Origin: Pelagomonas calceolata
Taxonomy: Eukaryota; Sar; Pelagophyceae; Pelagomonadales; Pelagomonadaceae
Reading direction: 5' to 3'
Length of the DNA stretch: 64,000 bases
Assembly: GCA_918797485.1 (NCBI GenBank)
Contig: CAKKNE010000001.1
Span: 5,890,001 to 5,954,000 of the forward strand
Positions 27,811 through 37,252 of the stretch are shown piece after piece (the stretch's first letter is position 1; each line of letters begins with the position of its first letter). Made by a program: the position numbers and the translations under genes. The notes under the pieces were generated by a model that worked only from the letters and a program-made list of their open reading frames with translations, was not told the origin of the DNA and did no database searches.

Positions 27811-30800
27811 ATGGACGACCTAGACGCGTGGCTGGGGACGAGCCTGGGACCTGAAAACCTTCGGGCCGAGGTAAGACAGGCCTGCGGAGGGTCCTTGGAA
27901 GATCTGCAATCGTGCGAGCTCGAGGATCTCGAGAGCGAACTGTCGCTGAGTACGTGGCCGCCGCTAGAACGACAACGCTTTTTGAGGGCGTGGCGCGAAC
28001 TGAGAGGGGAGAACGACGTCGACGACGCCGACGACGCCGCGCTTGACGACGCCGCGGCCGACACGGACGAGGACGAGCCGGCGGAAGCGCCGCAGCCGCC
28101 GAGCCCGGCGCCGGCGCCGGCGCCGGAACCAGTGAGCCCGCCGCCGCCGGCCTTACCCGCACCTGCTGAGGGACCGCGCTACCAGGTCGGCGATCAAGTA
28201 GAGGCGAGGTGGAAGGGCGGCGAGCGGTATTACCCTGCGCTGGTCCTGGTCGCCCGCGTGGACGGCAGCGTCGACCTCCGCTACACGGACGACGACACGG
28301 AGAGCCGCGTGCACCCCTCGCTGCTGCGACCGCTATCGCGCCGGCGGGGCCGGGCGCGGCGAGCGCCGCCGCCGCCCGCGCCGGTTGCGGAGTCCTCCGA
28401 CGCGGAGTCGGAGCCTGCGCCGGCCGAGCCCGAGCCCCTTGCTTCGCCGATGGCGGAGGAGCCGTCCGACGCCGAGTCGGAACCCGCGGAGCCCGCCCCT
28501 TCGCCGATGGCCGAGGAAGAGCCCGTCGCGCCGGAGTCGGAGCCTGCAGCGCCGCCCGCGCCCATGCCGGAACCGATGGCCCCGGAGTCTGACGAGCCCA
28601 CGGCGCCCGCGCGACCGCCCACGCCAGAACTAGACGTCAAAGCGGGAAAGGAGCGCTCCCGGCGGGAGCAGAGCGAGATGGACCGGGCGCTCGAGGCCGG
28701 GCGCGCCGCGGCGCTTGCGGCCGCGGCGGCGGTTGACGCAGCCGAGGGGTCCGCGGTCGAGGCGACGTCGAACGCGTCGGAGGCCGTTGCGGCGGACCGC
28801 GCGGCGGCCGGCGACCGGGCCGTCGCCGCGGCCGCCGGCGCGCGTGCCCACGCGGCGGGGTCGTGTCGCACGGCCACCGCGACGGTCGTCGACGCGCTGG
28901 ACAAGGCCGATGCTCTGCCGGCGCCGGTCGCGACGACCGAGCCCGAGGCGACGGAGCCGCCACCAATCTCCACGCCGGCGGTAGAGCTGGCGCCGCCCGC
29001 CGCCGCGCGGACGCCGTCGCCCGCGCCCGTGGCGCCCGACGAGCCGGCGCCGATGGACACAACGCCGTCGCCGGCCCATGACGCGCCGGCCGCGGCCGCG
29101 AGCGCGATGGACGTCGACGCGACGGAGACCGCGAGCGTCCTGGACCGCCTCAGAGCGGACATGGTGCGCACCGTCGACATTGCGAGTCGACACAATCGCC
29201 CGCCCAACGTAGACTGGCGGATTGGGCACACCTACAGCTTCCTAGGGGCAATGCATGCCCTGGGCGCCGACACCAGGGCGACGCTCGCTGAAGCTCTTAT
29301 CAGGGGCCGTCGCGGCGAGATTGAGCCCAGCACCGCGCGGCGGGCCGTGGCTCGGATCCTCGACGGGAATCTCAGGACGCTCGAGCGCTTCCAGCACACG
29401 CTCAGGCAAATTAGCGCGCCGATCGCGTCCGCGGCGACAGTGTCGTGGTACGATCCAGCCTCCGGCGTCGATCTGTACGCGTATGCTACTTGTGGTGCTG
29501 CAGCGAAAGAATGGGGCGTGCGCGACGTGGACATCCGCGGATGCGTCGAGGGCAACGTGGACACAGTCAACGGACTGCATTTTCGACGGCAGGCGCGCTG
29601 GCCTGTCCCTCCGGGCGCCGAACGCGTGAGCGAGGGCGTCTATCGCGTCGGAGACGATCGGTACCGCGTGCAGCTCGGCCACGACTGGGGCTTCCTCGGA
29701 AACTTTGATAGTGCTGGAGCAGCAGCGCTGGTGCATGCAGGAGGGTGGGAGCGGCTGCGACACGCGCGGCGCAGCCTCGAGGCGCACACTCTTCGGCAGC
29801 TGACCGAGGGCGCTACGGTTGACCTCAGCGGGTGCTACGTCTTGCTGCGGCGAATCGCCTCAGGCACGAGTTTCCCGACGGCCTTCGCGGTGCGCAAACA
29901 CCGGGTCCCGTTTGCGCCGTTCGACGGGCCCCACGACGCCTACTTCGTCTCTCGGCGTAGGGGGCGGGAGATTCCCTACGGCACGGAACTGTTGAACGCC
30001 CACGTGCAGCGACTTGAACGGGAGCTCACGTGGTGGGATCCGCGGGACCGGTCTCGGGGCCTCTGCGCGCAACGGCTCGTCGCGCGCGACGGCAACCAAC
30101 AATACCACGGATACCAGTACCAGCTTGTACGGCGGGATGGCGACGCCGCCGCTGTCGATGGCGCCGACGCCTCGCTCGTGCAGCTCTGGCGGCGTACGGC
30201 TGTCCCGGCGCCCGTGGCGCCCGCGGTACCGCCCCCACCCGCCGATTGGGCCCAGTGTGCTGCGTGCGACAAGTGGCGAGTCCTACCGGCCAACGTTTCA
30301 GCCGCCACATTATCGGACGACTGGAAGTGTGGCGACATCGGCCTTTCGTGCTCCACGGTGTGAAAATCACGAACTGACGTCGCGTCGATGGCGTGGAGCG
30401 AGACGATGATTCCGCGCAGGTGTTCGAAGGTCGCGTGCTCGCTCGAGGACGCCGACTGTGCGTGTCACCGACGCGGGTGGGACGGCGAAGTGGTGCTGCT
30501 CACTTCTGCGGGCGCCATCACCGCGACGTACTGCTCGCCCGCGGGCGCGGCGGCCGCGCACGGTATGACGTGGCAGGACGCGCAGCGGCGATGTTCGTCC
30601 AAAGCCTTGACGAAAGCGAAGATCGAGTCTAGTACTCCGCCCATCCTGCGCTACGCGACGGCGTGGGATGGCGAAATCAAACGGCGCGAGGCAGCTAAGG
30701 CCGCGACCGAGAAGCGCAAGGTTGCCCAGCAGGCCGCTGCCGCCCGGCAAAAAGACGCGGCGGCAGCGGCTGCCGCCGCGGCGGCCGCGATGGCCGCGCT

Positions 30801-32547
30801 ACGAAAGCCGGCGGAGTGGGCGCAGTGCTCGTCGTGCGAACGGTGGAGGTTACTACCGGAGGGAGCTTCGGCGGCCAGCGACGCCGCTTGGACCTGTGCT
30901 GACGTCGGCGTCTCCTGCGAGAAGGTGCAGTGTTCGGCGGAAGACCCGGAGTGCGAATGTCACGCGCCCGGCGTTGATAGAGCTGTCGTGTCTGTGTCGC
31001 CGGAAGGTCGCATTGTTGAAACCTACTGTTCACCTTCTGGGGCCGCGGCTGCGCTTGGCATGGCTCGGAGCCGCGCCGCCGAGTGCTTAAATACGAGACA
31101 GGTCTCCAAGGTCAATAATGTGCTGCGCTATGCGAAAGACTGGGCCGAAGAAGTCCGAAGCCGTAAAGCGGAGGCGCGGCCGCGCGTTACGTGCACCTTG
31201 TGCCGCAAAGTGCGCGTCGTACCGCCGGGTATTACGATCGAGGACGAGGAGGACTGGAAATGTGACGATGCGCCCGAAAACTGGTTCGCCGCCTCAAACA
31301 CTTTAATGAGGCGCCAGCGCCTATCGTGCGAGACGCGCGAGTGCTCCACTGGCCAGCCGTTCTGCTCGTGTCAGGCAAATATGGGCCGCGGCGTCGATCA
31401 GACGCGTGATGATGGCGTCATCGTGCGACACTGTAGCGTCGCCGCGTGTGCGAGGGCATTGTACCCTGACGCGCCCGACGCCGAGCTCTGGAAGTCAAAT
31501 GTCGTCTCGTGTATCGAGAAGGGCAAACCGTACGCCTACGATAAGGACAACGACGAAAAGGGAAGGGCGTTCAAGGGCTCGACGTTCTCGTGGGCGAGGA
31601 GTGACTGTGCGTATTGCCTAAGCGGCGCGAATCCGGAGACGATATTATTGTGCGACGGCTGGAATTGCGCCAATGAGGCCCATTTCCATTGTGCAGGGTT
31701 AGATGCGATCCCGAGTGGCAAATGGTTCTGCTGCGAGGCGTGTGAGGCGAACCCGGCCCCGGAAGTTAGGTCGCGGAGCGCGCCGACGGGCGATAGGCGG
31801 GGTCGGTGCGGCGCCTGCGACGGCTGCCTCGCAGACGAATGTGGAACGTGCAAGTGGTGCCTCGACCAGACGAAGCGCGGTGGCGCGAACACGCTCCGAA
31901 GGCCGTGCATCTTTCGTCGCTGCGAGCAAGTATACGATGACTCGAAGGCCAGGTTCCGCGCGGCGCGGGGCTCTACCGCGGCGACCGCGCCCGCCGAGGA
32001 GCCCGACGAGCCTGGGCCGGGTACGCGCGTCTGGGCGCTGTTCGACGACGACAGCTTGCCTCAGAGTTGGTGGGGCGGGACGATTATCTCCATTAGTGGC
32101 GTCGCCGAGGAAATGAGGTATGAGGTCGTGTTCGATGATGGCGAGCGGCAGGGCGTCTACGCTGCGCATGTTTTTCACTCGCCGCCGGACGACCCGTTGC
32201 CCGTCTCCGGCCCGAATGCCAAAGCGAAAGCTGTGCTGGAGAAGGCGCTGCCGAAGAAGAAAACACCGGCGCCACGGAAACGGCCAGCCCCGAAGCGGCC
32301 GGCGGCGGACTCCCAGCCGCCATCTCAGCCGCCGCGGCCGCAGATGCCGACCGGGAATTGTCCGGTCTGCTACGAGCCGTTCCGGTCCGGTGAAGTGAAA
32401 TCATTCAATTGCGGGCACCATTTATGTACTACTTGCGGCGAAGCGCTTGCCCGGCACAAGGCCGAGCAGGGCGTGAACACGACGCGACAGGGCGTCCAGG
32501 TCTCGTGCCCACTGTGTCGGAAGCGGGCACGCGTTGGACTGGCGTAG
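27811..32547 (+). CDS. Giant chromatin-reader protein: SAM-like, Tudor, CW, PHD, CXXC, Tudor, RING
   Basis: The model joins 27811-30347 and 30420-32547 (1,554 residues). In order: a SAM-like helical domain (1-65); a Tudor-like domain (123-178, YQVGDQVEARWKGGERYYPA); a long Pro/Glu/Ala disordered region; an LERFQH module (450-530); a CW finger (812-850, WAQCAACDKWRVLP); a second CW (978-1015, WAQCSSCERWRLLPEG) and a decayed third (about 1102-1150); a PHD finger (1239-1290, CAYCLSG ... CDGWNC ... HFHC); a CXXC finger (1305-1350, CGACDGC ... CGTCKWC); a Tudor-like domain (1381-1440); and a RING (1491-1545). CW and PHD read histone lysine states and CXXC binds unmethylated CpG. No SET domain is present. 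The exon join is supported by the repeat alignment SCSKVACSLEDADC with SCEKVQCSAEDPEC. Confidence 0.88.
30348..30419 (+). mobile_element. Introner element forming an intron in the chromatin-reader gene
   Basis: The 72-nt intron starts GTGCTCCA (upstream target copy). The element then reads CGGTGTGAAAATCAC through GCGTCGATGGCG to GATGATTCCGCGCAG, and the other target copy GTGTTCGA follows (six of eight bases match). Both ends resemble the intact element at 47,100-47,258. This choice of splice sites, out of three that keep frame, is the one that aligns the two CW-associated cysteine repeats without a gap. Confidence 0.75.
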
Positions 32548-32580
32548 TAATGATATGTTGGTTGTTATTCATCACCCCTA

Positions 32581-35529
32581 CTAGCGCGAGCGGCGCTCCT
32601 GTGCCTGACGCTTCCGCGCGTCGGCCGCCGCCTTCTGCTTGGCAGCGTTCTTCGCGCGCGCCTCGGCCGCCGCCTTCGCCAACGCGTCGGGCACGCCACC
32701 CGTGGTCGCCGGCGGCGGCTTGGCGGCGGGCGCCGGCGACGGCGACGGCGCGCTAGGCTTCGGCGCCGAGCCGCCGCCGAAGAGTCCCCCGAAGGGCGAC
32801 GCGTCCTTCTTCGCGGGAGCCGGCGCGGGAGCCGGCGCGGGCTTCGGCTTGCTACCGCCGAACAGCGAGAATCCACCCGCCGGCTTCGGCGCAGGTGCCG
32901 GAGCTTGGGCAGGCTTCGGCGAAGGCTTGCTGCCGCCGAAGAGATTGAATCCGCCACTGCTCGCCGGCTTCGGTGCCGGCGGCGGCGTTGCCGGTTTCGG
33001 CGCCGGCTTGCTCCCAAATAGATTGAAGCCGCCACCCGACGGCTTGGGGGCGGGAGGCGGCGGCGTCGGCCGCGGCGCCGGGCGCGGCCCTCCGAACGAG
33101 AACGCCGGCTTCGGCGCCGGTCGGGGAGTCGGCTTGGCAGCAGGCCGCGGTCCTCCGAAGCTAAATGGTGTCGCGGGCTTAGGAGCCGGCCGCGGCGTCG
33201 GGCGCGGCGCGGGTCTCGGCCCCCCGAAGCTAAACGCAGGCGCCGCGGGCTTGGAGACCGGCCGCGGCGCCGGCCGCGGCCCAAACGAGAAGGCCGGCTT
33301 GGGCGCCGGTCTGGGCGCGGGCGTGGCGATCTTCGGCGGCCCTCCGCCGAATGAGAAAGGAGCTGGCGCGGGCTTCGGCGCCGGCTGCGGCGTCGGCCGG
33401 GGGAAGCTAAACGCCGGCTTGGGCGCGGGCCTCGGCGCCGGCGCCGGGCGCGGGAACGAGAACGCCGGCTTCGGAGCCGGCTTCGCCACGGGCTGAGCCG
33501 CGGGCTTCGGCAGCTCAATCTTCGGCGGCGTGAAATCCTTGAAAGAGTCGGGCAGCTCCGGCAGCTCGAAAGCAGGCTCAGGCTTGATCTCCTCCGGCGG
33601 CGGCCGCGGAATTGCGGCAATTAGGCGAGCTCCTGGCGTGTCGGGCGCCTCGTCGAATACCTCGGTTTCCACAGTAGCTACAGCTATGGCGCCCTTCGGC
33701 TCTTGGACGGGCTCTGGGGGCGGTTTCTCTAGTGCCTCGGCTACCAACGCCTTCTTCTCCTCGGCAGCTTTACGCGCCGCTGCCGAGGCCGCTTCTGACT
33801 GGGCCTTGACCTTCGCCGCAGCCGCTTCGGCGGCGGCTAGGCGCGCCTCGGCCCGCTTGAGGTCCTCGGCCGGGTCGCTCACAGGCGCGGGCTTTTGCGG
33901 AGCTTCACGTTTCGGCGCCTTTACCGTGGTCGCATTTATTTTGGGAAGAGCCCCGGACTGCAGCACCTTCGCCGGGTCCTCCAGAATCGCGGAGAGCGTC
34001 TCGTTCGCCTCGTTGAGGGTTGTCTGCAATTTGGCGTCCGCTTCGTCTGCGGTCTTTTGCAGCTCGGCAGCCGCCTTGTCTAGTTCGTACGTAGCTTCCG
34101 CGACGGCCTTCTCAGCTTCCGCCGCGAGTGCCTTCGGCCCCGCCGCTAGCGTTTCGTACGACGCCTGGGTTGCAGCGAGAGCCTTGTCCAATTCAGCTTT
34201 AGCGTTTGCCACGCCTTTGTCCGCGTCGGCCAGGGCGACCCCTAACGCCGCCTGCGTCGCGTCTAAGGAGAGCACCGTATTGTCGAGAAATTCCGCGGTC
34301 GGTTGGAGTACTGTCTTGTCGAGCTGTTCGTAGGTCTCGACCGCGGCGTCAATGGCGCGGTCCAAAGGCAGCGCAGCCTTCTGGAGCTCCGCGAGATAAT
34401 TCGCCTTCTCGCCCTCGCGGATAACCCACCCCACAGAGCATCTGAAAGCTTTCTCATCCGCATCCACGTAAACTGAGGCCCCTTCCAGGCGCCCAGACGG
34501 CAATAAGACGTCGCACAGTACCCTTCTGGCGTCGTCAGCGGCAATCCTATAGTTACAGAAGGATGCGCCATCAAATGAACCGCCCCAGGGTTGTTGTTTC
34601 GCCGCGTTTTTGAGCGGCATCGCGGCGAAGCCCTCACCCAATACGACGCAGTCGTCGGCAAATAAAGCAGCCGCTACACCATCAGGTAGGGGTGCGCCCT
34701 CCGGCCTCAGAAGGAGCTCTCGCAGAGCCGCGTCCGCGACTCCCACCGCGTCGGCGGCGTCGATCAGAGGCTCTGTTGCAGGGGCGCCGCGCGGCGTCGC
34801 GGGTGTTCGACGCGTGACTAATTCGGACAGAGCCAGTCCCACGTTCAGCCCGCCAAGCTTGCCGCCCATGGCGACCCAGCACGCATCGGCTAGCGTCTCC
34901 ACGCCGCGCGAGCGGTCATCTCTGTCGAGTGGCGCGCCAAGAGTCGCGGCGTAACACTTCCCACTGGCGTCGAAGGCGCACCGGCCGCAGGTCGGCAGCG
35001 TCTTCCAGGGGCCGCTACCCTTTAGGGCGTCTTTATCTTCCAGGCCCTTATAGGGCGCGGACTGGACGCCACTGACGGCGAGCGTAAAGAGCACGGCCTC
35101 GTCATCACCGGGGTCTATCCTAAAATCGGACGCGGCGACTCTCAGAGTATCGCCGCATGCCTCCCTTAGCCGAGCTAGGTCGTCGCTTTTAAGGTACCGG
35201 TCTTTCGTCAACAAAGAGCTGCCCAACTCGAAGGCGAAGTCGTCCTGCAACAGGTCCGGGTTGGCGCGGCCGAAATCATCGACGACGAACGCCTTCGCGA
35301 GCTGGATGCGCCGGTCGACCGGCGCGGGCGCGCTTTCCGGCGCGGCCGGCGCAGCTGCTACGCGAGTTCGCGAGGCACGACTCCTCCGTGCTTGAGAAAC
35401 CTGCGCCGGGCCGGCCGCCGGGCTGCGGGCAAGCTGGCTTAGAGATGGTGCAACAAAGCCTGAGGTCAGCGGCGCGGCGATGGCGAGTGCCAGCAGCCAC
35501 CTCCCGCTGGGGCGGCTGCGAGTACGCAT
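32581..35529 (-). CDS. Plastid-targeted protein with a long disordered FG/FSFG repeat tail
   Basis: The 982-residue product starts with a signal peptide ending in the stramenopile plastid motif SGF|VAPSL and an Arg/Ser/Ala-rich transit segment. Residues about 75-370 form two NTF2-like or similar alpha-beta units (QLAKAFVVDDFGRANPDLL, GVADAALRELLL). Long alanine-rich helices follow (about 390-640). From about 675 to 950 the chain is Pro/Ala/Lys repeats carrying phenylalanine motifs at regular spacing: AFSFPRP, FSFGGGPP, FSFGPRP, FSFGGPRP, FNLFGSKP, FNLFGGSKP, FSLFGGSKP, FGGLFGGG. The tail is basic. Such a chain is expected to be disordered and multivalent. The function is unknown; a plastid condensate or pyrenoid scaffold is one testable idea. 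The ATG is at 35,529; upstream only a TTG extends the frame. Confidence 0.8.
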   Translation of the reverse strand: MRTRSRPSGRWLLALAIAAPLTSGFVAPSLSQLARSPAAGPAQVSQARRSRASRTRVAAAPAAPESAPAPVDRRIQLAKAFVVDDFGRANPDLLQDDFAFELGSSLLTKDRYLKSDDLARLREACGDTLRVAASDFRIDPGDDEAVLFTLAVSGVQSAPYKGLEDKDALKGSGPWKTLPTCGRCAFDASGKCYAATLGAPLDRDDRSRGVETLADACWVAMGGKLGGLNVGLALSELVTRRTPATPRGAPATEPLIDAADAVGVADAALRELLLRPEGAPLPDGVAAALFADDCVVLGEGFAAMPLKNAAKQQPWGGSFDGASFCNYRIAADDARRVLCDVLLPSGRLEGASVYVDADEKAFRCSVGWVIREGEKANYLAELQKAALPLDRAIDAAVETYEQLDKTVLQPTAEFLDNTVLSLDATQAALGVALADADKGVANAKAELDKALAATQASYETLAAGPKALAAEAEKAVAEATYELDKAAAELQKTADEADAKLQTTLNEANETLSAILEDPAKVLQSGALPKINATTVKAPKREAPQKPAPVSDPAEDLKRAEARLAAAEAAAAKVKAQSEAASAAARKAAEEKKALVAEALEKPPPEPVQEPKGAIAVATVETEVFDEAPDTPGARLIAAIPRPPPEEIKPEPAFELPELPDSFKDFTPPKIELPKPAAQPVAKPAPKPAFSFPRPAPAPRPAPKPAFSFPRPTPQPAPKPAPAPFSFGGGPPKIATPAPRPAPKPAFSFGPRPAPRPVSKPAAPAFSFGGPRPAPRPTPRPAPKPATPFSFGGPRPAAKPTPRPAPKPAFSFGGPRPAPRPTPPPPAPKPSGGGFNLFGSKPAPKPATPPPAPKPASSGGFNLFGGSKPSPKPAQAPAPAPKPAGGFSLFGGSKPKPAPAPAPAPAKKDASPFGGLFGGGSAPKPSAPSPSPAPAAKPPPATTGGVPDALAKAAAEARAKNAAKQKAAADARKRQAQERRSR

Positions 35530-35614
35530 CTTTTCAAGGATCAACGCACTGCCGGCAGCGGTATGTGTAGAAATCAAGATGATTTGCTTTTCGCGACAGA
35601 TTAAACTTGGTGAA

Positions 35615-35642
35615 GGCTAGCGTGTGTGTCAACACACTAGCC
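35615..35642. promoter_or_regulatory. Class-2 palindrome (GTGTG stem) upstream of the plastid FG-repeat gene
   Basis: GGCTAG, CGTGTGTGTCAACACA and CTAGCC form a long inverted repeat with the GTGTG and CACAC arms pairing inside the outer GGCTAG/CTAGCC arms. It lies 86 bp upstream of the ATG at 35,529. A similar GTGTG-type copy is at 58,387. Confidence 0.6.
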
Positions 35643-35684
35643 TCGACAAAAGCTAGATAACTATACTTTAGGCCGCACACACCA

Positions 35685-36833
35685 TCACCCGCAGAACAGC
35701 ACCTCGGGAGCCAGCTCCGGCCTCGATTCGCGGAGGTAGTGCGCCACGTCGTCGCGCGTGACGACGTCGGGCGCGTCGGGGATGTTGGGCCTCGCTTTTT
35801 CCGCTCTTTCATCCTCCTTCTTGACCTTCTTCATGGACAGCTCCAATCTATCACCAACCTCCGTGAGGCCGCCGTACTCCTGGCGCCGCGCCGATTCCAA
35901 TTCCCGGCCCCGTTGTCTTTTTGCCGTCGCCCAGACCGACCGAGGGGGAGGCGCATTCGATGATTCCGGCTTCCCGTTGAGCACATCAAAGTCGACCATC
36001 GCGTCGAGCAATAACCCGTCCTTCTCCGCAACGCGTTTTGACGCGGCGACGTGTGCCTTGACATCTATGTCAGAAGGGCGGATCTGGAGCGGGTACTCGG
36101 GCCCTTGCCTTGAAATACGTCTCGCTTCGTCGTTGCGGCGCCTTCTACTATGAACGATAGTGGCTTCGACGGCGTCCTTGACGAACAGCTCCGCGGCCCG
36201 CGACAGCAACTCGCAGGCCGAATCCGAAGGATCCACCGTGATGCCTCGTTTCGCCGCCGCCTTCTCGAGCTTCGCGCGACACGTCGCCGCGTCCAGCACG
36301 TTGCACTCGGCCCAGCGCTTGAAATCAGAAGGCGGGCTCTTCTTCGGCTTCCGCGGCTTCTCGAGCTGGTCCTCGTTGAACAAGTCGCCGTCCTCGAGCA
36401 CATCAGTCCCCACATCCACCGACGGCGCCCGCGTACTTCTAAAAATATCGGCCTCGAGCGTGGCTCTTCTAGCCATCCGTCTTTGGTCGGCATCGTGCTG
36501 GTTGAACGTTGGTTGCTGCGGCTGTTGTTGTTGAGGGACTCGATGCCCGGAAGCGGCAACGGCCTCCTGGCGCTGCCTATCGATGCACTGCTGCCAGAGG
36601 TCCGTGCCGACGACCTGGGGGGCCTGCTCCATCAAGGCTACGGACAACGACGGTATTTCGCGCGCGTCGCGCTTGGCCTTCAGGCTCTTGACGAACTCGC
36701 GGAACGCGTGCCTCAACTCCGCCGAGAGCATGGGCACGATGTCCGAGAGCATCCTCTGCAGGTTCGGCTGCCAGCCCGCCGGGAGTTGCGGGCGCTGGGG
36801 CTGAGCCGCGGCGACGCTGTCGAAGTCGGCCAT
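35685..36833 (-). CDS. TAF4: TAF4-like TFIID subunit
   Basis: The 382-residue product has a Gln-rich N-terminal half (PQQQQPQQPTFNQHDADQ). At about residues 178-232 it has the TAF4 histone-fold signature: NVLDAATCRAKLEKAAAKRG, then ITVDPSDSACELLSRAAELF and VKDAVEATIVHSRRRR. This matches the family order (L..R...I....G....D..V..L.S.A....L..L.......R). A charged helical C-terminus follows, with KKVKKEDERAEKARPN. TAF4 pairs with TAF12 in general transcription factor TFIID. The product is shorter than animal TAF4, as is usual in protists. The first ATG is at 36,833; the frame beyond is open without another ATG. Confidence 0.7.
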   Translation of the reverse strand: MADFDSVAAAQPQRPQLPAGWQPNLQRMLSDIVPMLSAELRHAFREFVKSLKAKRDAREIPSLSVALMEQAPQVVGTDLWQQCIDRQRQEAVAASGHRVPQQQQPQQPTFNQHDADQRRMARRATLEADIFRSTRAPSVDVGTDVLEDGDLFNEDQLEKPRKPKKSPPSDFKRWAECNVLDAATCRAKLEKAAAKRGITVDPSDSACELLSRAAELFVKDAVEATIVHSRRRRNDEARRISRQGPEYPLQIRPSDIDVKAHVAASKRVAEKDGLLLDAMVDFDVLNGKPESSNAPPPRSVWATAKRQRGRELESARRQEYGGLTEVGDRLELSMKKVKKEDERAEKARPNIPDAPDVVTRDDVAHYLRESRPELAPEVLFCG

Positions 36834-36995
36834 GGTTTTACCCTGGTGCTCTCTCTTGCTACTGGAGAGCGCAGCGGGCGCGGCGGCGGGCGCAGGGCCT
36901 TTGCGTGCTAGAGGAGGTGCTAGGCGCTGCCTGGAACGCGCGCGCGGGCACGAATAGCGCCGTACGGCCAGCGAAACCACTCACTCCGCTTGTTT

Positions 36996-37019
36996 ACTAG
37001 TGTCTTACATACCGCTAGC
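36996..37019 (+). promoter_or_regulatory. Promoter palindrome, copy 5
   Basis: ACTAGTG, core TCTTACATAC and CGCTAGC lie in the 419-bp space between the TAF4-like start (36,833, minus) and the ABC1 start (37,253, plus). The core TTACATACC is shared with copy 1 at 599. Nothing else in the spacer is recognisable. Confidence 0.75.
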
Positions 37020-37252
37020 TCGGCTGGCCCTTGTCGCGTTTTGCCCTACACGGGCCCACAGGCGAGTTACGAAACCAGCATCACGCAGCCAAGACATTGG
37101 GCAATCGGTGCTAACAACCAACACGTGCAAGAAAGCCATACAGAGCCTGGCCTTCAGAGAGAGCAGTGTTACGTGGTGCTGTCTTAAGGTCGCGTAGCGA
37201 CTTTGCGCGTGTGCGCGTTACTTCAGGAGTCAGAAACAAGCGCGCTACGCTA

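Noticed and set aside
27304-30363. Two separate genes at 27,811-30,363 and 30,388-32,547
   Set aside because: The CW-associated cysteine repeat is split exactly at the break and is restored by removing a 72-nt introner-type intron.
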